Source of the DNA: Coenobita brevimanus
Lineage: Eukaryota > Arthropoda > Malacostraca > Decapoda > Coenobitidae
Assembly: GCA_032717465.1 (NCBI GenBank)
Contig: CM064664.1
Coordinates: 5,409,173-5,473,172, forward strand
Reading direction: 5' to 3'
DNA length: 64,000 nt
Below are positions 22,801 through 34,939 of the stretch, one piece after another; positions within the stretch are counted from its first letter, which is position 1; each line of letters starts with the position of its first letter. The translations under genes were made by a program, and so were the position numbers. The notes below the pieces were generated by a model. The model worked only from the letters and a program-made list of their open reading frames with translations. It had not been told where the DNA came from and made no database searches.

Positions 22801-24169
22801 CGTTTTTTTTATGCAAGAAAAAAAATTAAAGCTACAAGTCTGGAAACTGATTCCTCTAAGCAAAAGAAAAACATGCTAATAGATTCCCAAATTGAGGATC
22901 TGTTCAAGATGCTTGAACACACTGCGTTTAAAAGACTGGAGGTCATAGGCAGAAAGGAATATAGACGGAGGAAGACAGTTTCAGAGCTGACTTGCTGGAC
23001 ACTTAAAGGACTGGCATTAACAGTTAACTTTTGCATTAGAGTTGGACAGGAAAGGAATAAGAGTCTGCGTCTACACTTGTATTACCTGCCTGCCATAGTG
23101 GTTGAGGCAAGCAGAGTATTCAGAGGACCAGTGACCATTGAATTAACGAAAAAAAAAGAGACAAAGATGCAACAGCACAGCAAAGAGATATGGGTTGAAG
23201 GCAGGCAGTAAGAGAAGGAGAGTAAATGAGATGAAAAGTCTTTGACTTTTGTTGTATGTTGGGCACCTTGCCACACGTTAAAGTAGTGGTGTACACAAGG
23301 GCAAATAAAACCCCTGTTTAAAGTCAACAACTGTGCAGGGGTAATGAAGGTACAGAGTCAACATAGCACACCTAGTCACTTGGAAGCAGATTTTATAAAG
23401 GGAAGTAATGTGATCTTTCCAAGATAAATCCCGAGAGAATGAAACCCCAAGTATGGTCAAAGATGATGCGGGAATGATATGGGTATTGTAAAAAATTAGA
23501 GGACATTCCTATGGTAGATTTTAATGGGTCGAAAGATGAAGGAATTGGGTTTTCGATGCATTAAAAACAAGATTACTTTTACCCGAATCAGAGGATTGAG
23601 CCAAGTCAGATATTAAGTGTGCCATAGACTCCGCTCTCGTTTGTTGAAGTAACTGTTGAGATGGACGCTGCGGGAAGTAGATGGAAAGGTGACGGGTGGA
23701 AACATCAGTATATGAGTGATTAGGGTTACATGTAAACCTTGGTGAGTCACTGATGAACACAAGGAGGGCAGTTAGTGACAGGCCAGTGCCCTAAGGAACA
23801 CCATTACTGATAGCTCGAGGACAAGAACAGTGGCAGTCTAAAACAGCAGCTATAGAACGACTGGAGATAAAGGCACATATAAGACTGAAACCGTAAGAGG
23901 GCCGTAAATTTAAGATTGATGCCCAGACTCGATAGAAAGCCTTTGAAATGTCAAGCTCAATGACAAATCTTTCACCGAAGTCCCGAAAGGAGGATGACCA
24001 GGAGTCTTAAAGGAAGGTGAAAAGATAGCCAGTGGAGCATCCCTGCCTGAGCCCCTAGTGACAATGAGAGAAGGTTATGGTAGGAGATGTGCTTTATTTT
24101 ATTATTATTTTTTTTTTAGTTACAGAATAGTTTCAAACACTTTACAAATAAAGGATGTTAGTGTAATTC

Positions 24170-25540
24170 TTTAACAGCATGTATTTCAAAAATCTTTCTT
24201 AACCAAAACTTTTTAAATGATGTTTTCTGTCACAACGTTCTTTCCGATCGTAAGTATGGGTTATGCCAGGGATGCTCCACTGGCGATCTTCTCACCTACC
24301 TTTCAGACTCGTAGGCATCCTCCTTTCGGGACTTTGGCGAAAGATTTGTCATTGCACCTGACATCTCAGAGGCTTTCGATCGAGTGTGGCATAAATCTTT
24401 ACTTTCCAAACTGCCCTCTTACAGTTTCTATTCTTCTATCTGTGCCTTTATCTACAGTTTCCTTTCTGGTAGTACTATAGCTGCTACTGTAAACTGCCAC
24501 CGTTCTTTTCCTAGAGCTATCAATAGTGGTGTGCCTCAGGGTTCTGTCCTATCACCATCTCTCTTTGGGTCATCAGTGGCCTTCTGTGCTGTACATCTAA
24601 CCCCAACCACTCATATGCTGATGACTCCACCCTTCACCTTTCCATTCATTTCCCACAGCGTCCATCTCAGCACTTACTTTAACAAGCAAGGGATGAGGTT
24701 ATGGCACACCTGATGTCTGACTTGGCTCATATCTCTGATTGCGTAAAAGTAATCTTGTTTTTAATGCATTAAAATCTCAGTTCTTACATCTATTAACCCG
24801 ACAAAATCTTCCACAGGAGTACAATCTAATTTTCGACAATATCCAGCTTAATCCTGAATCATCTTAAAATATACCTGGGGCTTCATTCTCTAGGGATTTA
24901 TCATGGGAATAACATATTACCTCTCTTGTAAAATCTGCTTCCCAGAGATTAGGTGTGCTGAGCCGACTCCATGCCTTCTTTACCCCTGCATAGATGTTGA
25001 CTTCATACACAGATTTTATTCACCCCTGTGTAGAGTGCAACTCTCATGTGTGGTCAGGCTCCTCATATACAGCTCTTCTCAGCAACGTGGAGTCAAACGC
25101 ACTTCGTCTCATCAACTCTCCTCTTCTTACCAACTCCCTTCAACCTCTGTATCTTCGCTGTACTGTTGCAGCTTTATCTCTTTTCAATTGCTACTTCAAT
25201 GGTCACTGCTCGTCTGAACCGTATGGTTGCACCCCTCCTCCACTATGGTGGGCCTTAGCACCCATCTAACAACAAACTCTCATCCCTTTTCTGTCCAACT
25301 CTCGAAGTCAGGAGTTAACCGTTACTCCTAGTCTTTCATTTATGCAACAGGTCACCTCTGGAACTGTCTCCCTCTGTCTGTACTTCCTACTGCCTATGCT
25401 CTCCAGTCTTTCAAATGCAGTGTGTCCAGGGACCTCAAAAGGAACAGTCTTGAATCTGGCTCTCTTATCTTGTGTTTTTCTTGAAGGGAGGAATTTACAG
25501 GCTCCTGGCCTTTTGTTGCTTCTTCCTTGCATTAAAAAGA
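24170..25540 (+). mobile_element. Inverted Jockey 3' half nested in copy C
   Basis: It starts TTAACAGCATGTATTTCAAA, at the position homologous to the break in copy C, and runs through the RT ([12 protein letters not shown] region, [18 protein letters not shown], HPCVECNSHVWSGS) to CTTCCTTGCATTAAAAA. With the antisense half at 22801-24173 it forms head-to-head inverted repeats of about 1.37 kb with almost no spacer. Frames are broken. Confidence 0.78.
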
Positions 25541-26813
25541 TAGGACGACAGTTAGAGGGCTGAAAATGATCAACCTTCCTCCAGCAAGAAGAAAAGGTAC
25601 ACGTTGACAAACAAAGGCGACAGAGTTTACCGAGGCAGGATGTAAGCACAGAAGCACAGCACTTGAGGACAACTGGAGGGACCCCATCAGCGCCCCATCA
25701 GGCCCATATGCCTTGTTAGCATTAACACCAGTGATGGCAGAAAACACACCAACTGAAGAAATCTTAATGTCAGCCACGAGGAAGTAAGAGGGAGGAAGTG
25801 ATAGAAGAACAGCACCAGAATCGTCTAAGGTGGATATGAGGGAGAAATTCTGATGAAAGAGTTCTGCTTTACAGTACAAGAAACAGTTCCAGAGTCATCA
25901 GAGTGGAAAATAGGAGGAAAAGATAACGAAGTAAAGTTGTTAGAAAGGTGTTTGGGAAGCATTGGAAGGAGCAGGAGGAATTTGAGTTAGTACGACTGAT
26001 ATTATATTTAGCAGAGTGTTGGACGGACACAACACGATTCCAGCCAGAAACGTAAAAGACATGAGATTCAGGGATGGGTTGGCTCCGGTACCTTTTTGAA
26101 GGCCCTCTCCTTGATGTGGACGGCGTTTGAACAAGCGTAATTAAAGATTTTTTTTTTTCCCTTAGTCACAAGATAAGGGAAATGTATGTTTCCATACCTG
26201 AGAGAATAACCTCTGTAATGCGTGGGCACACTCAGATGATTCTCGGCCATGGAAGCAATAACCATTCCAGGGGAAAAAAATATGTTCTGTCTGAGTTCCT
26301 CTCAATCAGCAACTTCAAAATGCCAAAGTCGCCGCTTATTGGGATGGTTCACAGGCCTTACTGAGGTGACAGGACTGTTAAGGTGATAAGACTGCAATCA
26401 GAGGAGCCCAATGGAAAGAAAACATTAACAGCATAAGCAGAAGGATTAGGTGCAAGGAATTGGTCAGGTATGCTGGGACTCCCTACAAGACTGTTATCAA
26501 TATACAGTAGGTCGGGTGCTGTCCATGCTGCTCTAGGTCATTAAGGATGGAAAAGGTGTAGCCTTGTAGGTGGGTCAGTGATAGGTGAGGAGAGCCAAAG
26601 GTGGTGGTGAACACTGAAATCACCTAGAACGGAGACTTCAGGGAAAGAAGAAACTGACAGGATGTTCCATCTTGGAAATAAAATTGTCAAAGAATTTTTC
26701 ATCATCAGCAGAAGTAGCAGATAAGAAACGGCACAGATATACTTAGAGAATGGTAGGATAGCCGAAGCTAGAGACTACAGAATTCAGAAGACTGAAGTAC
26801 AGGAACTGGGATG

Positions 26814-27090
26814 CACGATATGCAAAAAATTTTCGGCACCCCTTGCTCTGATACCCTTCGCAACGATCACTGTTACAGACGGCGAGAATACCTTGGTGTG
26901 GTTGGTACCTCTGTACCTCTCTCCCTCTCCCACTAGATTTCATCATTAGCAGACGAATTAAAACACACCAGCAACACAAGGCCAGGAATACCAACCACAA
27001 ACCGTCATTCAGGTGTTGATTCAGAATGCCTCGTGTGGTGTGGCATAATGTATCGTGCCGTAAGGGTGCTGAAAAATTTTGTATAGCCTG
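26814..27090. mobile_element. Short TIR element (MITE-like) inside Jockey C
   Basis: It interrupts the Jockey endonuclease region. The left end GATATGCAAAAAATTTTCGG (continuing CACCC) and the reverse complement of the right end, CTATACAAAATTTTTCAGCA (continuing CCC), form imperfect terminal inverted repeats. The 277-bp body has no ORF. The target duplication is unclear. Confidence 0.55.
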
Positions 27091-27286
27091 TACATATAAA
27101 TAACAGCCACTTTTTGCTTTGAAGTGAGTATAGAGAAAGTAGGAGGATACAGAGAAGGGTTTGCTTGAAGTCGCCTTAGACAGCTGAGTCTCAGTACTGA
27201 GCAGAAGGTGAGGTTTAGAGGAAGGGAGGTGGCGTTCAGCAGAGATAAAATTAAAGGAAAGGTTGCGAATGTGCAGAAATAAATAA

Positions 27287-27715
27287 AAAGTATCACAACA
27301 AAACCAGTTAGCACTAACATTACACTATATTACCATAGCACATATTTGCATTTGTAATGGAAGTTCACTAGCACTGTAACATGAAAATAATTTATTTGTC
27401 ACTTGTATTGCGAGTTCATCCACCATATCCTGAGATAATTTCCTTACACCCATACATTTCCTTATATTCTAAATTCTTCTGTGGTAAAATCACTTGCTAG
27501 GGTAATTTCCTAGTGCACTAGAGGAATAGCACACAACAATACTATTACTAGTTCATCATCACAACAAGTCCAGTTTGCATGTATATTGCACTGTATTACC
27601 ATAACACGTATTTGCAGTTATACTGCATTTTCAGTAGCAGTGTAACCTGAGTGTTTTCTTAAACCCATACATTTTTTATATTATAAACTGTATTATAAAT
27701 TCTTAAGTAGTAAGA
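27287..27715. repeat. Two monomers of a roughly 220-bp diverged tandem repeat
   Basis: Monomers at about 27287-27509 and 27510-27715 share TCACAACAA..CCAGTT, TGCAC/ACTATATTACCATA.CAC.TATTTGCA, AGCA.TGTAAC.TGA and ACCCATACATTT. A third, partial monomer lies at 22683-22800. Confidence 0.6.
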
Positions 27716-27769
27716 TTATTAGACTATATACATTACAATAATTACACTTTCCCACACACCAGTGACTGA

Positions 27770-28925
27770 AGAAATTTCCTTTACCTCACTGCACTGGTAG
27801 AGCATTTCCTTGTGAATCTGCTGCCGTCACTGGCAGTTCAGGTAGACATGGTGCTGCCTGTACAGTTTTTAACCTGCAGTTGCCCAGGTTCACTATGCGG
27901 TGACACGTGAGGTAGTCTGCCTGGGTGACCCTGTCAGGCATTACTGCAGCACTGTGTACTTGATGCAGCAGTTATGCCAACAACCTGTCTGAACAATATG
28001 AACGCATTCACAACAGTGATAGCAGAAAGGTGTAGGAACACCTTCTTGTACCACCTGCAGCACATCTCGCTTGTCATGCCAGTGGATGACCAACATGTTA
28101 CCCCATTTCTCGATGAGTAATGCATCATTCTCGGTCTTGGCAGGGATAACAGGGTAGTGCTTCCTACTTGGCTTGACATTACCATTGGTTTCTGTTTCAC
28201 CTTCAAGGAGAAACTTGGCAGTTACATCATACGAGGAGAAACGCAGGCAGTTACATTATCGTCTCGCTAGATGGGCAACAACGACAAAGTCCAGCATATA
28301 TCCAATCTTGCAGTCACAAGCAACAAAGACTGAAGCATTGCGATGACGTTGGACAATGTGTAATGGATAAATGTCAGTCAACCCCAGAACAATACATGAC
28401 ACTCAACAGCCACAGCTCTATGGAAAAGCAAAAAAAATGGAAGAACCTTTTAAAATGGTCAGAAATGGGCGAATTTTCCACACCCTGTCACTGGGTAAGG
28501 GTCCCATGGTGGGGGAAAAGTGCAGGAACCATAATATGGCAAAGTACTCTGTAATGTGCCACGTACCTCTCAAAGACAGATGTGGCTGTGAGGTCGTCCA
28601 TGATTCAATAGTCCTGTATGGCATGCCTTTTTTATGTGTGCCATCAGTACGGTCACAGCTTGCCACAAGTAAAAATCACCGACTTCAACAGGATACCATT
28701 CTGTCATGTTTGCTCGTGTCACAGAAGGGGATAATCCAGTGTAGGGAGAGTTTCTGGTGATAATGATCCTGTGCCCAGGTATGCCTTCACGGACAATGAA
28801 AAAAATATACCGTGAAAAATCCATGATGCACGAATTGCCTGTCCACGGAAAATGTGGCCAAATACCTGCCTGAGGATCATCAAAAGCAGGATCCGCGGCT
28901 GAAAGCCTTTCCCCACCTTTCACAC
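27770..28925 (-). pseudogene. piggyBac-type transposase relic
   Basis: Minus-strand fragments in order: EWYPVEVGDFYLWQAVTVLM (28570-28923), then EYFAILWFLHFS...LWKIRPFLTIL-like (28418-28580), then SVFVACDCKIGYMLDFVV near 28290, then IEKWGNMLVIHWHDKRDVLQ near 28060-28110. These match in order the N-terminal helical region, the RNase H-like DDE core and the W.DKRDV segment of the DDE_Tnp_1_7 (piggyBac) family. Several stops and frameshifts break it. I did not find flanking TTAA duplications or terminal repeats. It lies within intron 2 of the receptor gene. Confidence 0.65.
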
Positions 28926-30159
<1,234 letters not shown>

Positions 30160-30392
30160 GTTCGTTCCTGTTACCTCCAGAATATTTCACTCAGGAGACA
30201 ATTTTCAGACAGAGGGGTTAGTTATACTTCTCCTAACGAATGGGTTAAATAATAGCCTCGATTAGATATAACCTCCAAAGACTCATGAAACTGTCCCTTG
30301 ATTAGCTAAAGGAAATGATACATTACACCCTTGTAGTGTCGAGGGAATAAAGATAATTCATTCTGCCTGAAAACTATAAACGTATTGTGCAG

Positions 30393-30521
30393 GTACAGCA
30401 TGTTGGTTCACTTGCCGTACAGTCCTGACGGTGCCCGGGTGCTGCAAGTGGCTTCCTGGACCCCCACATCAGGTCTACGCTATCTCACACCTCCCACCCT
30501 TTTTCCGGAGAAATACACCAA
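30393..30521 (+). CDS. Ionotropic receptor, exon 3
   Basis: Joined to exon 2 across a phase-2 junction (CG|G) it reads RYSMLVHLPYSPDGARVL, VASWTPTSGLRY and TLFPEKYTK. The HLPYSP.GA.V..VASWTP..GL pattern followed by LFPEK is typical of the linker leading into the ligand-binding lobe in decapod ionotropic receptors. The acceptor is TATTGTGCAG. The donor is GTAATG, weaker than consensus. The 129 bp end in phase 2. Confidence 0.88.
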
Positions 30522-31133
30522 GTAATGTGTACAGATTAGTGGCCATTTCAGAACTGGAGGATCTTATGTAGGCTACTCTGTAGAAATTACCGGGCATTAC
30601 AAAACTGGAAAAATATAAGTAATATATCCTGATTATTCGCGATTATAGACTGGGCTATAGGCTACCTATTTCATTTTAATCAGGCTTAAAACTGTAATAT
30701 CTTCATCTTGAATGGGTTTACCAAGAGGTTGACACTAGAATATGGTAATAGTCATGAGAAAGTGTTATGGAAATGAAGTAGAGCCATAGCTTTGAATTTT
30801 TCTGCATCTGAGGTATGTGAAATATGTTGTGAAAGGTTGAAAATCTAGTGCAGATTAGTGTAAAACAGGTATGACTTGTAACTGACAGTATACATGTTAT
30901 GGACAATGTAATTAAAGAGAACATCGAGCCGAGAAACAGTTACTTAAATGAAATTAATATTTGTAATCCAGTAATAATGATCAAAATTTGTCATGCAGTA
31001 CCTGTACTTGCTTTGAATAATACGCAATAGCCTTTATTCCTACAGGATTATCATAGGCTGAATAAAAAGTCACTTTCACCTAATGCTGCACTGCAACTTC
31101 CGTCCGTTCATAATGATACATTATTTTTGGCAG
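30522..31133. other. Intron 3
   Basis: AT-rich, about 0.6 kb, with no recognisable element. Confidence 0.7.
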
Positions 31134-31305
31134 TTTCTTTGGCGCGACGATAAACGTGACGGCACTTACATTCGAACCCTACTGGCAAGAGTCCATCGAG
31201 GGCAACACCACCAGGTACTCAGGCACTGACTACAACCAGCTGGTTACGGTTGCCCAGGCCCTGAATTTTACTTTCCGTGTCCTTCCATCACGCAGCTGGA
31301 ACGAG
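31134..31305 (+). CDS. Ionotropic receptor, exon 4 (ligand-binding lobe S1)
   Basis: It reads FFGATINVTALTFEPYW, RYSGTDYNQLVTVAQALNFT and FRVLPSRSWNE. This is the S1 start of an iGluR-like ligand-binding domain: the beta strand NVT.LTFEPYW replaces the TT...PY of classical receptors, and the Y.GTDY..L...A..LNF.F helix-strand follows. The acceptor is TTTTTGGCAG and the donor GAG|GTGAGA. The 172 bp end in phase 0. A glutamate-contacting Arg is not evident, as expected for divergent receptors, so the ligand is unlikely to be glutamate. Confidence 0.9.
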
Positions 31306-32034
31306 GTGAGAATTATATACTTGTCTGTACTTAAACTCCTTCTGTTACTATCTGTTGCTGTTGTAAAGATATCAGTTTGCTTATTACATTCGAATGTATT
31401 TCAGAAAGTATTCATTGCAAGGGTTTGGATTTGATCTCAGTTTGGCTGCTACTGCCAGAAACCTAATTTCAAATAACATGTCATCACTTGTAAGGTGTTA
31501 TTCAAACTCGATTCAGCTCCAGTATATCAGTGTCTACATTATCATCCCAGATGCAATGTGTAATCATACTGAAACAGCACTTTAACTTCTCCACTGCCCT
31601 CAGTGATGATCGATGTCGATCAACGAAACGTATAGTACAAACTGTCGCTGGCATTGGTCTCGTCAGTGCCACCTAGAACTGCATGACAAACCCCAGGGAT
31701 ATCCTCTTTGATGTCTTTTATGAACCGTTCGTATGTACATACATAATTTCAACCATACGCACCGCTGTTTGTGAGTGACGCCGTTTTTTCTTTATTTGAT
31801 ATGCACCGATGGGTTTCTTTCGACTCAATCTCTGTTTTCATATATATCTTAATATTTACATGATGTTATTACATTTATTATTTACCGGATGTTATTAGAT
31901 TTCTCTTATAAAAGTTTGGTAACGAAAGCAAGAATTTTTGTTTCATTCTGACTATTTATTCCCTACTTGGTAAAACTAAAAAAATAAAAGAAAATTGCCT
32001 TAGATCGTCTATTATCCCTGGACAGTTTCCTGGA

Positions 32035-32035
<1 letters not shown>

Positions 32036-32098
<63 letters not shown>
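32036..32098. repeat. (TC)n microsatellite
   Basis: About 31 CT units, uninterrupted. Confidence 0.97.
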
Positions 32099-32104
<6 letters not shown>

Positions 32105-32390
32105 AAAACACATTGGAAGTAAAGGAATAACTTCCTGCCATCCCCCTGCTTCTTTGTGGCACCGTGCTTCTGGTAATTCATTGAAGTGTTTCATATCATG
32201 CCATAATTTATTGACATTTTGAAGATCATAACTCTTCTGAAGTGAATGCCTCTGTCCGTCCCCAATAACGGAAGCCATATAACATCCGCCAAGCAGTGAA
32301 CCCTAGTCCCCTTTCCTGTTTGCAAGGGTTACCAGGTATTCTCAGTCCTCATGTATAAAAATGATCAAATCAGGAAATGTCATCATTCTG

Positions 32391-32423
32391 TACTTCACAC
32401 TGCCTATGGCAGTGTGAAGTACA
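32391..32423. repeat. Hairpin, 15-bp perfect stem
   Basis: GTACTTCACACTGCC and GGCAGTGTGAAGTAC are exact reverse complements separated by TAT, within intron 4. Confidence 0.85.
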
Positions 32424-32715
32424 GTCCAAATGAGACATCTCGACATAAACTTGACGATTTTTTTTAGTTCTTTCTAGGAAGAACAATACATTATTATACT
32501 TGGAGCCTTTGGCTTGTACTTTATTATGCACTAAAATGATCAGTTTCTTTCAGATTCGGAAAGGTATCTTGTTGATAAGCTTTAAGGAATCCTACATCAT
32601 AACTTTTAGTTTGAAACATTTCCCTGAAAGAGTTTATGGTAAAAATGACACACGAGAACAAAAAAAATCAACTGGGGCTTTCATTTCTTTATATTTATGT
32701 TATTTTTACTTCCAG

Positions 32716-32792
32716 GTGACAGATCAGGTGCAGATTCGTAAGTCATTCATGGCAACAGTGGTATATGGTGTTATTCCACAAGAACTAGAGAG
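32716..32792 (+). CDS. Ionotropic receptor, exon 5 (S1)
   Basis: A short 77-bp exon encoding VTDQVQIRKSFMATVVYG and VIPQELER. It continues the S1 lobe, in the segment before the R.D.T motif. The acceptor is TTACTTCCAG and the donor AG|GTGAGA. It joins phase 0 to phase 2. Splice sites and phase fit both neighbours exactly, which supports a real exon despite its size. Confidence 0.85.
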
Positions 32793-33599
32793 GTGAGATT
32801 CTAAGCTAAGGTTAACCTTTGCACTGCAGTGTTCACTGTTTTCATTGACAATCAGATTTAAATGCAGATAGTTTTATGCCGCAAAGAAAAGCTATACATT
32901 GTAAAAAGATAGTGATAGCCTATCTAACTTGAATTTGTCTAATGTCTTATTAATTATTGATAATGTAAGTGATGAGGAAAATAATTTTTGAATTTTGTTT
33001 TACTTGCTAAAGTGGAGTAACTAGAAAATGAACTTGTCAGTGCACAAAACTCAAGAGCATTCTTCAAATGACTGCCTACAAATGTGGAACTGAATTCTGT
33101 ACATATTACTTTCTTTTGCTTGTTCACAATAATGACACTTCTTTTCGTTCACTTATGTTACTAAGCAACATTAGTAAGCCTAAGAAAGTTCATCCCATAA
33201 TGAAGGGGTTAGAAACTGGCTCGCTTAACTCATCTTTTAAAAAGAATCTCATTTCAGCCGATGAAAAAAAAAATGTCTACCAACATGTTATAGTCGTTAT
33301 AGTCGGGCAGTGCGTCCAAGAACGACTATAGATTCATCTACGAGAAAAATATACTACCTGCGCCTAATTCTTGGTTATTTTCGTCTTCCCAACATAATAA
33401 ACAGAACTGGGAAGGATAGATGGATAGGAAGATGATGATGGAGTTGTAAATAATATAACGTAGCTTCTTGTAGTCTGACAATGCTCAGTGGTAATGATCT
33501 GGAGGGTGCGCGTGGAGCTATGAGAAGAGAAGGAAGCTGGAAATGTAAAAAAAAACTGTAATATTCCGGTAGTTTCCAGATGGGTCTTCAGTTTCAGCT

Positions 33600-33600
<1 letters not shown>
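32793..33600. other. Intron 5, first part
   Basis: No recognisable element or coding signal. Confidence 0.6.
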
Positions 33601-33635
<35 letters not shown>

Positions 33636-33637
33636 TA

Positions 33638-33668
<31 letters not shown>
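33601..33668. repeat. Palindromic (TAA)n-(TTA)n microsatellite
   Basis: About ten TAA units are followed by a TATAAT centre and about ten ATT units, so the tract is self-complementary and can fold on itself. Confidence 0.93.
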
Positions 33669-33670
<2 letters not shown>

Positions 33671-33729
33671 TGCGATAGCGAAGCTGGTATTGTTTTCAAT
33701 CTGTCCGTCTTCCTGTCCGTCTGTCAGTG

Positions 33730-33955
33730 TTTCTGTTGGCATGATAACTTCACAACCACTCAAGATAACACAAAATTTTACAGGTCTGTAGTAGATAAAA
33801 AATCGATCACGAGTTCGAAACTAGTGAAAGTAGGTCAAGCTCTGTGTGTCTGTTTCCATGATAAATTCGCAGCTGTTCAAGATTTCATCAAAAAAATTTA
33901 CAGGTGTGTAGTAGGGATGAAAATCTATGAGCTAGAATTGGTCAAGGTCATATTC
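33730..33955. repeat. Two-copy tandem repeat, about 115 bp
   Basis: 33730-33840 and 33846-33955 share TCTGTT..CATGATAA.TTC.CA, TTTTACAGGT.TGTAGTAG and a ...GTCAAG end. The motif order resembles a repeat type seen in many invertebrate genomes. Confidence 0.65.
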
Positions 33956-34065
33956 CAAGCCGCGCTAGATATGTATCGGCTTGCGTCTGGTGTGATTCCC
34001 CCGTTGGGAGGGCCTCTAGTTATCGCCCACCTTACAAGGCAGAGCAGTAATGTTTTTCCCTGCCT

Positions 34066-34069
<4 letters not shown>

Positions 34070-34136
<67 letters not shown>
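34070..34136. repeat. (TG)n microsatellite
   Basis: About 33 GT units within intron 5. Confidence 0.97.
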
Positions 34137-34138
<2 letters not shown>

Positions 34139-34139
34139 C

Positions 34140-34550
34140 CCATTATACCTCAAGAACATCTTCAGCTATCAACATGAAACCTTCAGGACCTCAAGATATT
34201 GTCAAAATCTTGGCCGAGTTCAAAAGTGGGCACTCGGGGTCAAGGTCAAGGTCACCAGAATGGCCGCCAAATATCAACTCATTTTTATTGCCTTCCTTTA
34301 GCACCAATATAAATCATGAACGGCTTCAGCTATCAACATGAATCCTTCAGGGTATCAAGATATGACCAAAATCTTGGCCGAGTTCGAAAACGGGCACTGG
34401 AGGTCAAGGTTTAGGTCAGAAACATGGCTGCCAAAAATCAAGTATTATTCATAGCCCGCCTGTGGCACAATTATATCTCATAAACGGCTTGAGCTATCAA
34501 CAGGAAACCTTCAGCATTTCAAGATATGGCCAAAATCTTGGACTTGGTCA
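34140..34550. repeat. Three-copy tandem repeat, about 165 bp
   Basis: Units begin near 34145, 34312 and 34475. Each contains CTTCAGCTATCAACATGAAA (with substitutions), CAAGATAT...CAAAATCTTGGCC and GTTC.AAA..GGGCAC, and the first two also a GGTCAAGGT segment. The last unit is partial. Confidence 0.75.
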
Positions 34551-34603
34551 TCATATTCTGGCGGGCAATTAGCATCCGGATTCCGAATGCTTTACTTTCA
34601 TTC

Positions 34604-34658
34604 TCAATTATTTTTATTATTATTGATAATATTACTATAATTATTATTTATATTATTA

Positions 34659-34692
<34 letters not shown>
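34604..34692. repeat. (ATT)n-rich tract
   Basis: Imperfect then perfect ATT units upstream of exon 6. Confidence 0.9.
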
Positions 34693-34779
34693 GAGAACAA
34701 ATTCTTTCCAATGGTTGGATGTAACAAATGGTTATAACATCTTCAAACGTAACCTCTTTATTTTTAAAAAAATTTCCAG

Positions 34780-34939
34780 ATGGGACTTGACTTTCGCCTA
34801 TGATCAAACTGCTGGTAATTTCGCCATGGCCACGCCGGTCATAACACCCAGTTGGCTGAACTTCTACTACCCTTTTAGTGGTCAGGTGTGGATCGGTGTC
34901 TTGGCTTGTACGCTGACTGTCTGCTTCACACTTGTCAAG
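34780..34939 (+). CDS. Ionotropic receptor, exon 6 (end of S1 and M1)
   Basis: It reads RWDLTFAYDQTAGNFAMATP, VITPSWLNFYYPFSG and QVWIGVLACTLTVCFTLVK. The R.D.T.....G.FAM.TP.......YPF string closes lobe S1, and the last part is the first membrane helix M1. The acceptor is AAAATTTCCAG and the donor AAG|GTAAAC. The 160 bp end in phase 0. The TM helix of about 18 residues is followed at once by the splice site. Confidence 0.92.

Larger units (their letters stand above)
22801..27286 (-). mobile_element. Jockey-type LINE, copy C, antisense, interrupted twice
   Basis: The antisense 3' half is at 22801-24173 and the antisense 5' half at 25543-27286. The two halves are contiguous in the other copies: the break falls just upstream of the conserved [15 protein letters not shown] region. 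Between them lies an opposite-strand copy of the 3' half (24170-25540), and a small TIR element (26814-27090) lies within the 5' half. The coding frame is heavily decayed; fragments read LSTCTFSSCW and NANKAYGPDG. Confidence 0.78.
31306..32715. other. Intron 4 with (TC)n microsatellite
   Basis: It holds (TC)n at 32036-32098. A near-palindrome at about 32391-32423 (GTACTTCACACTGCC / GGCAGTGTGAAGTAC, separated by TAT) forms a strong hairpin. No coding signal elsewhere. Confidence 0.8.

Noticed and set aside
24217..25269. Several overlapping small ORFs in three plus-strand frames
   Set aside because: They are pieces of one frameshifted Jockey RT, not separate genes.
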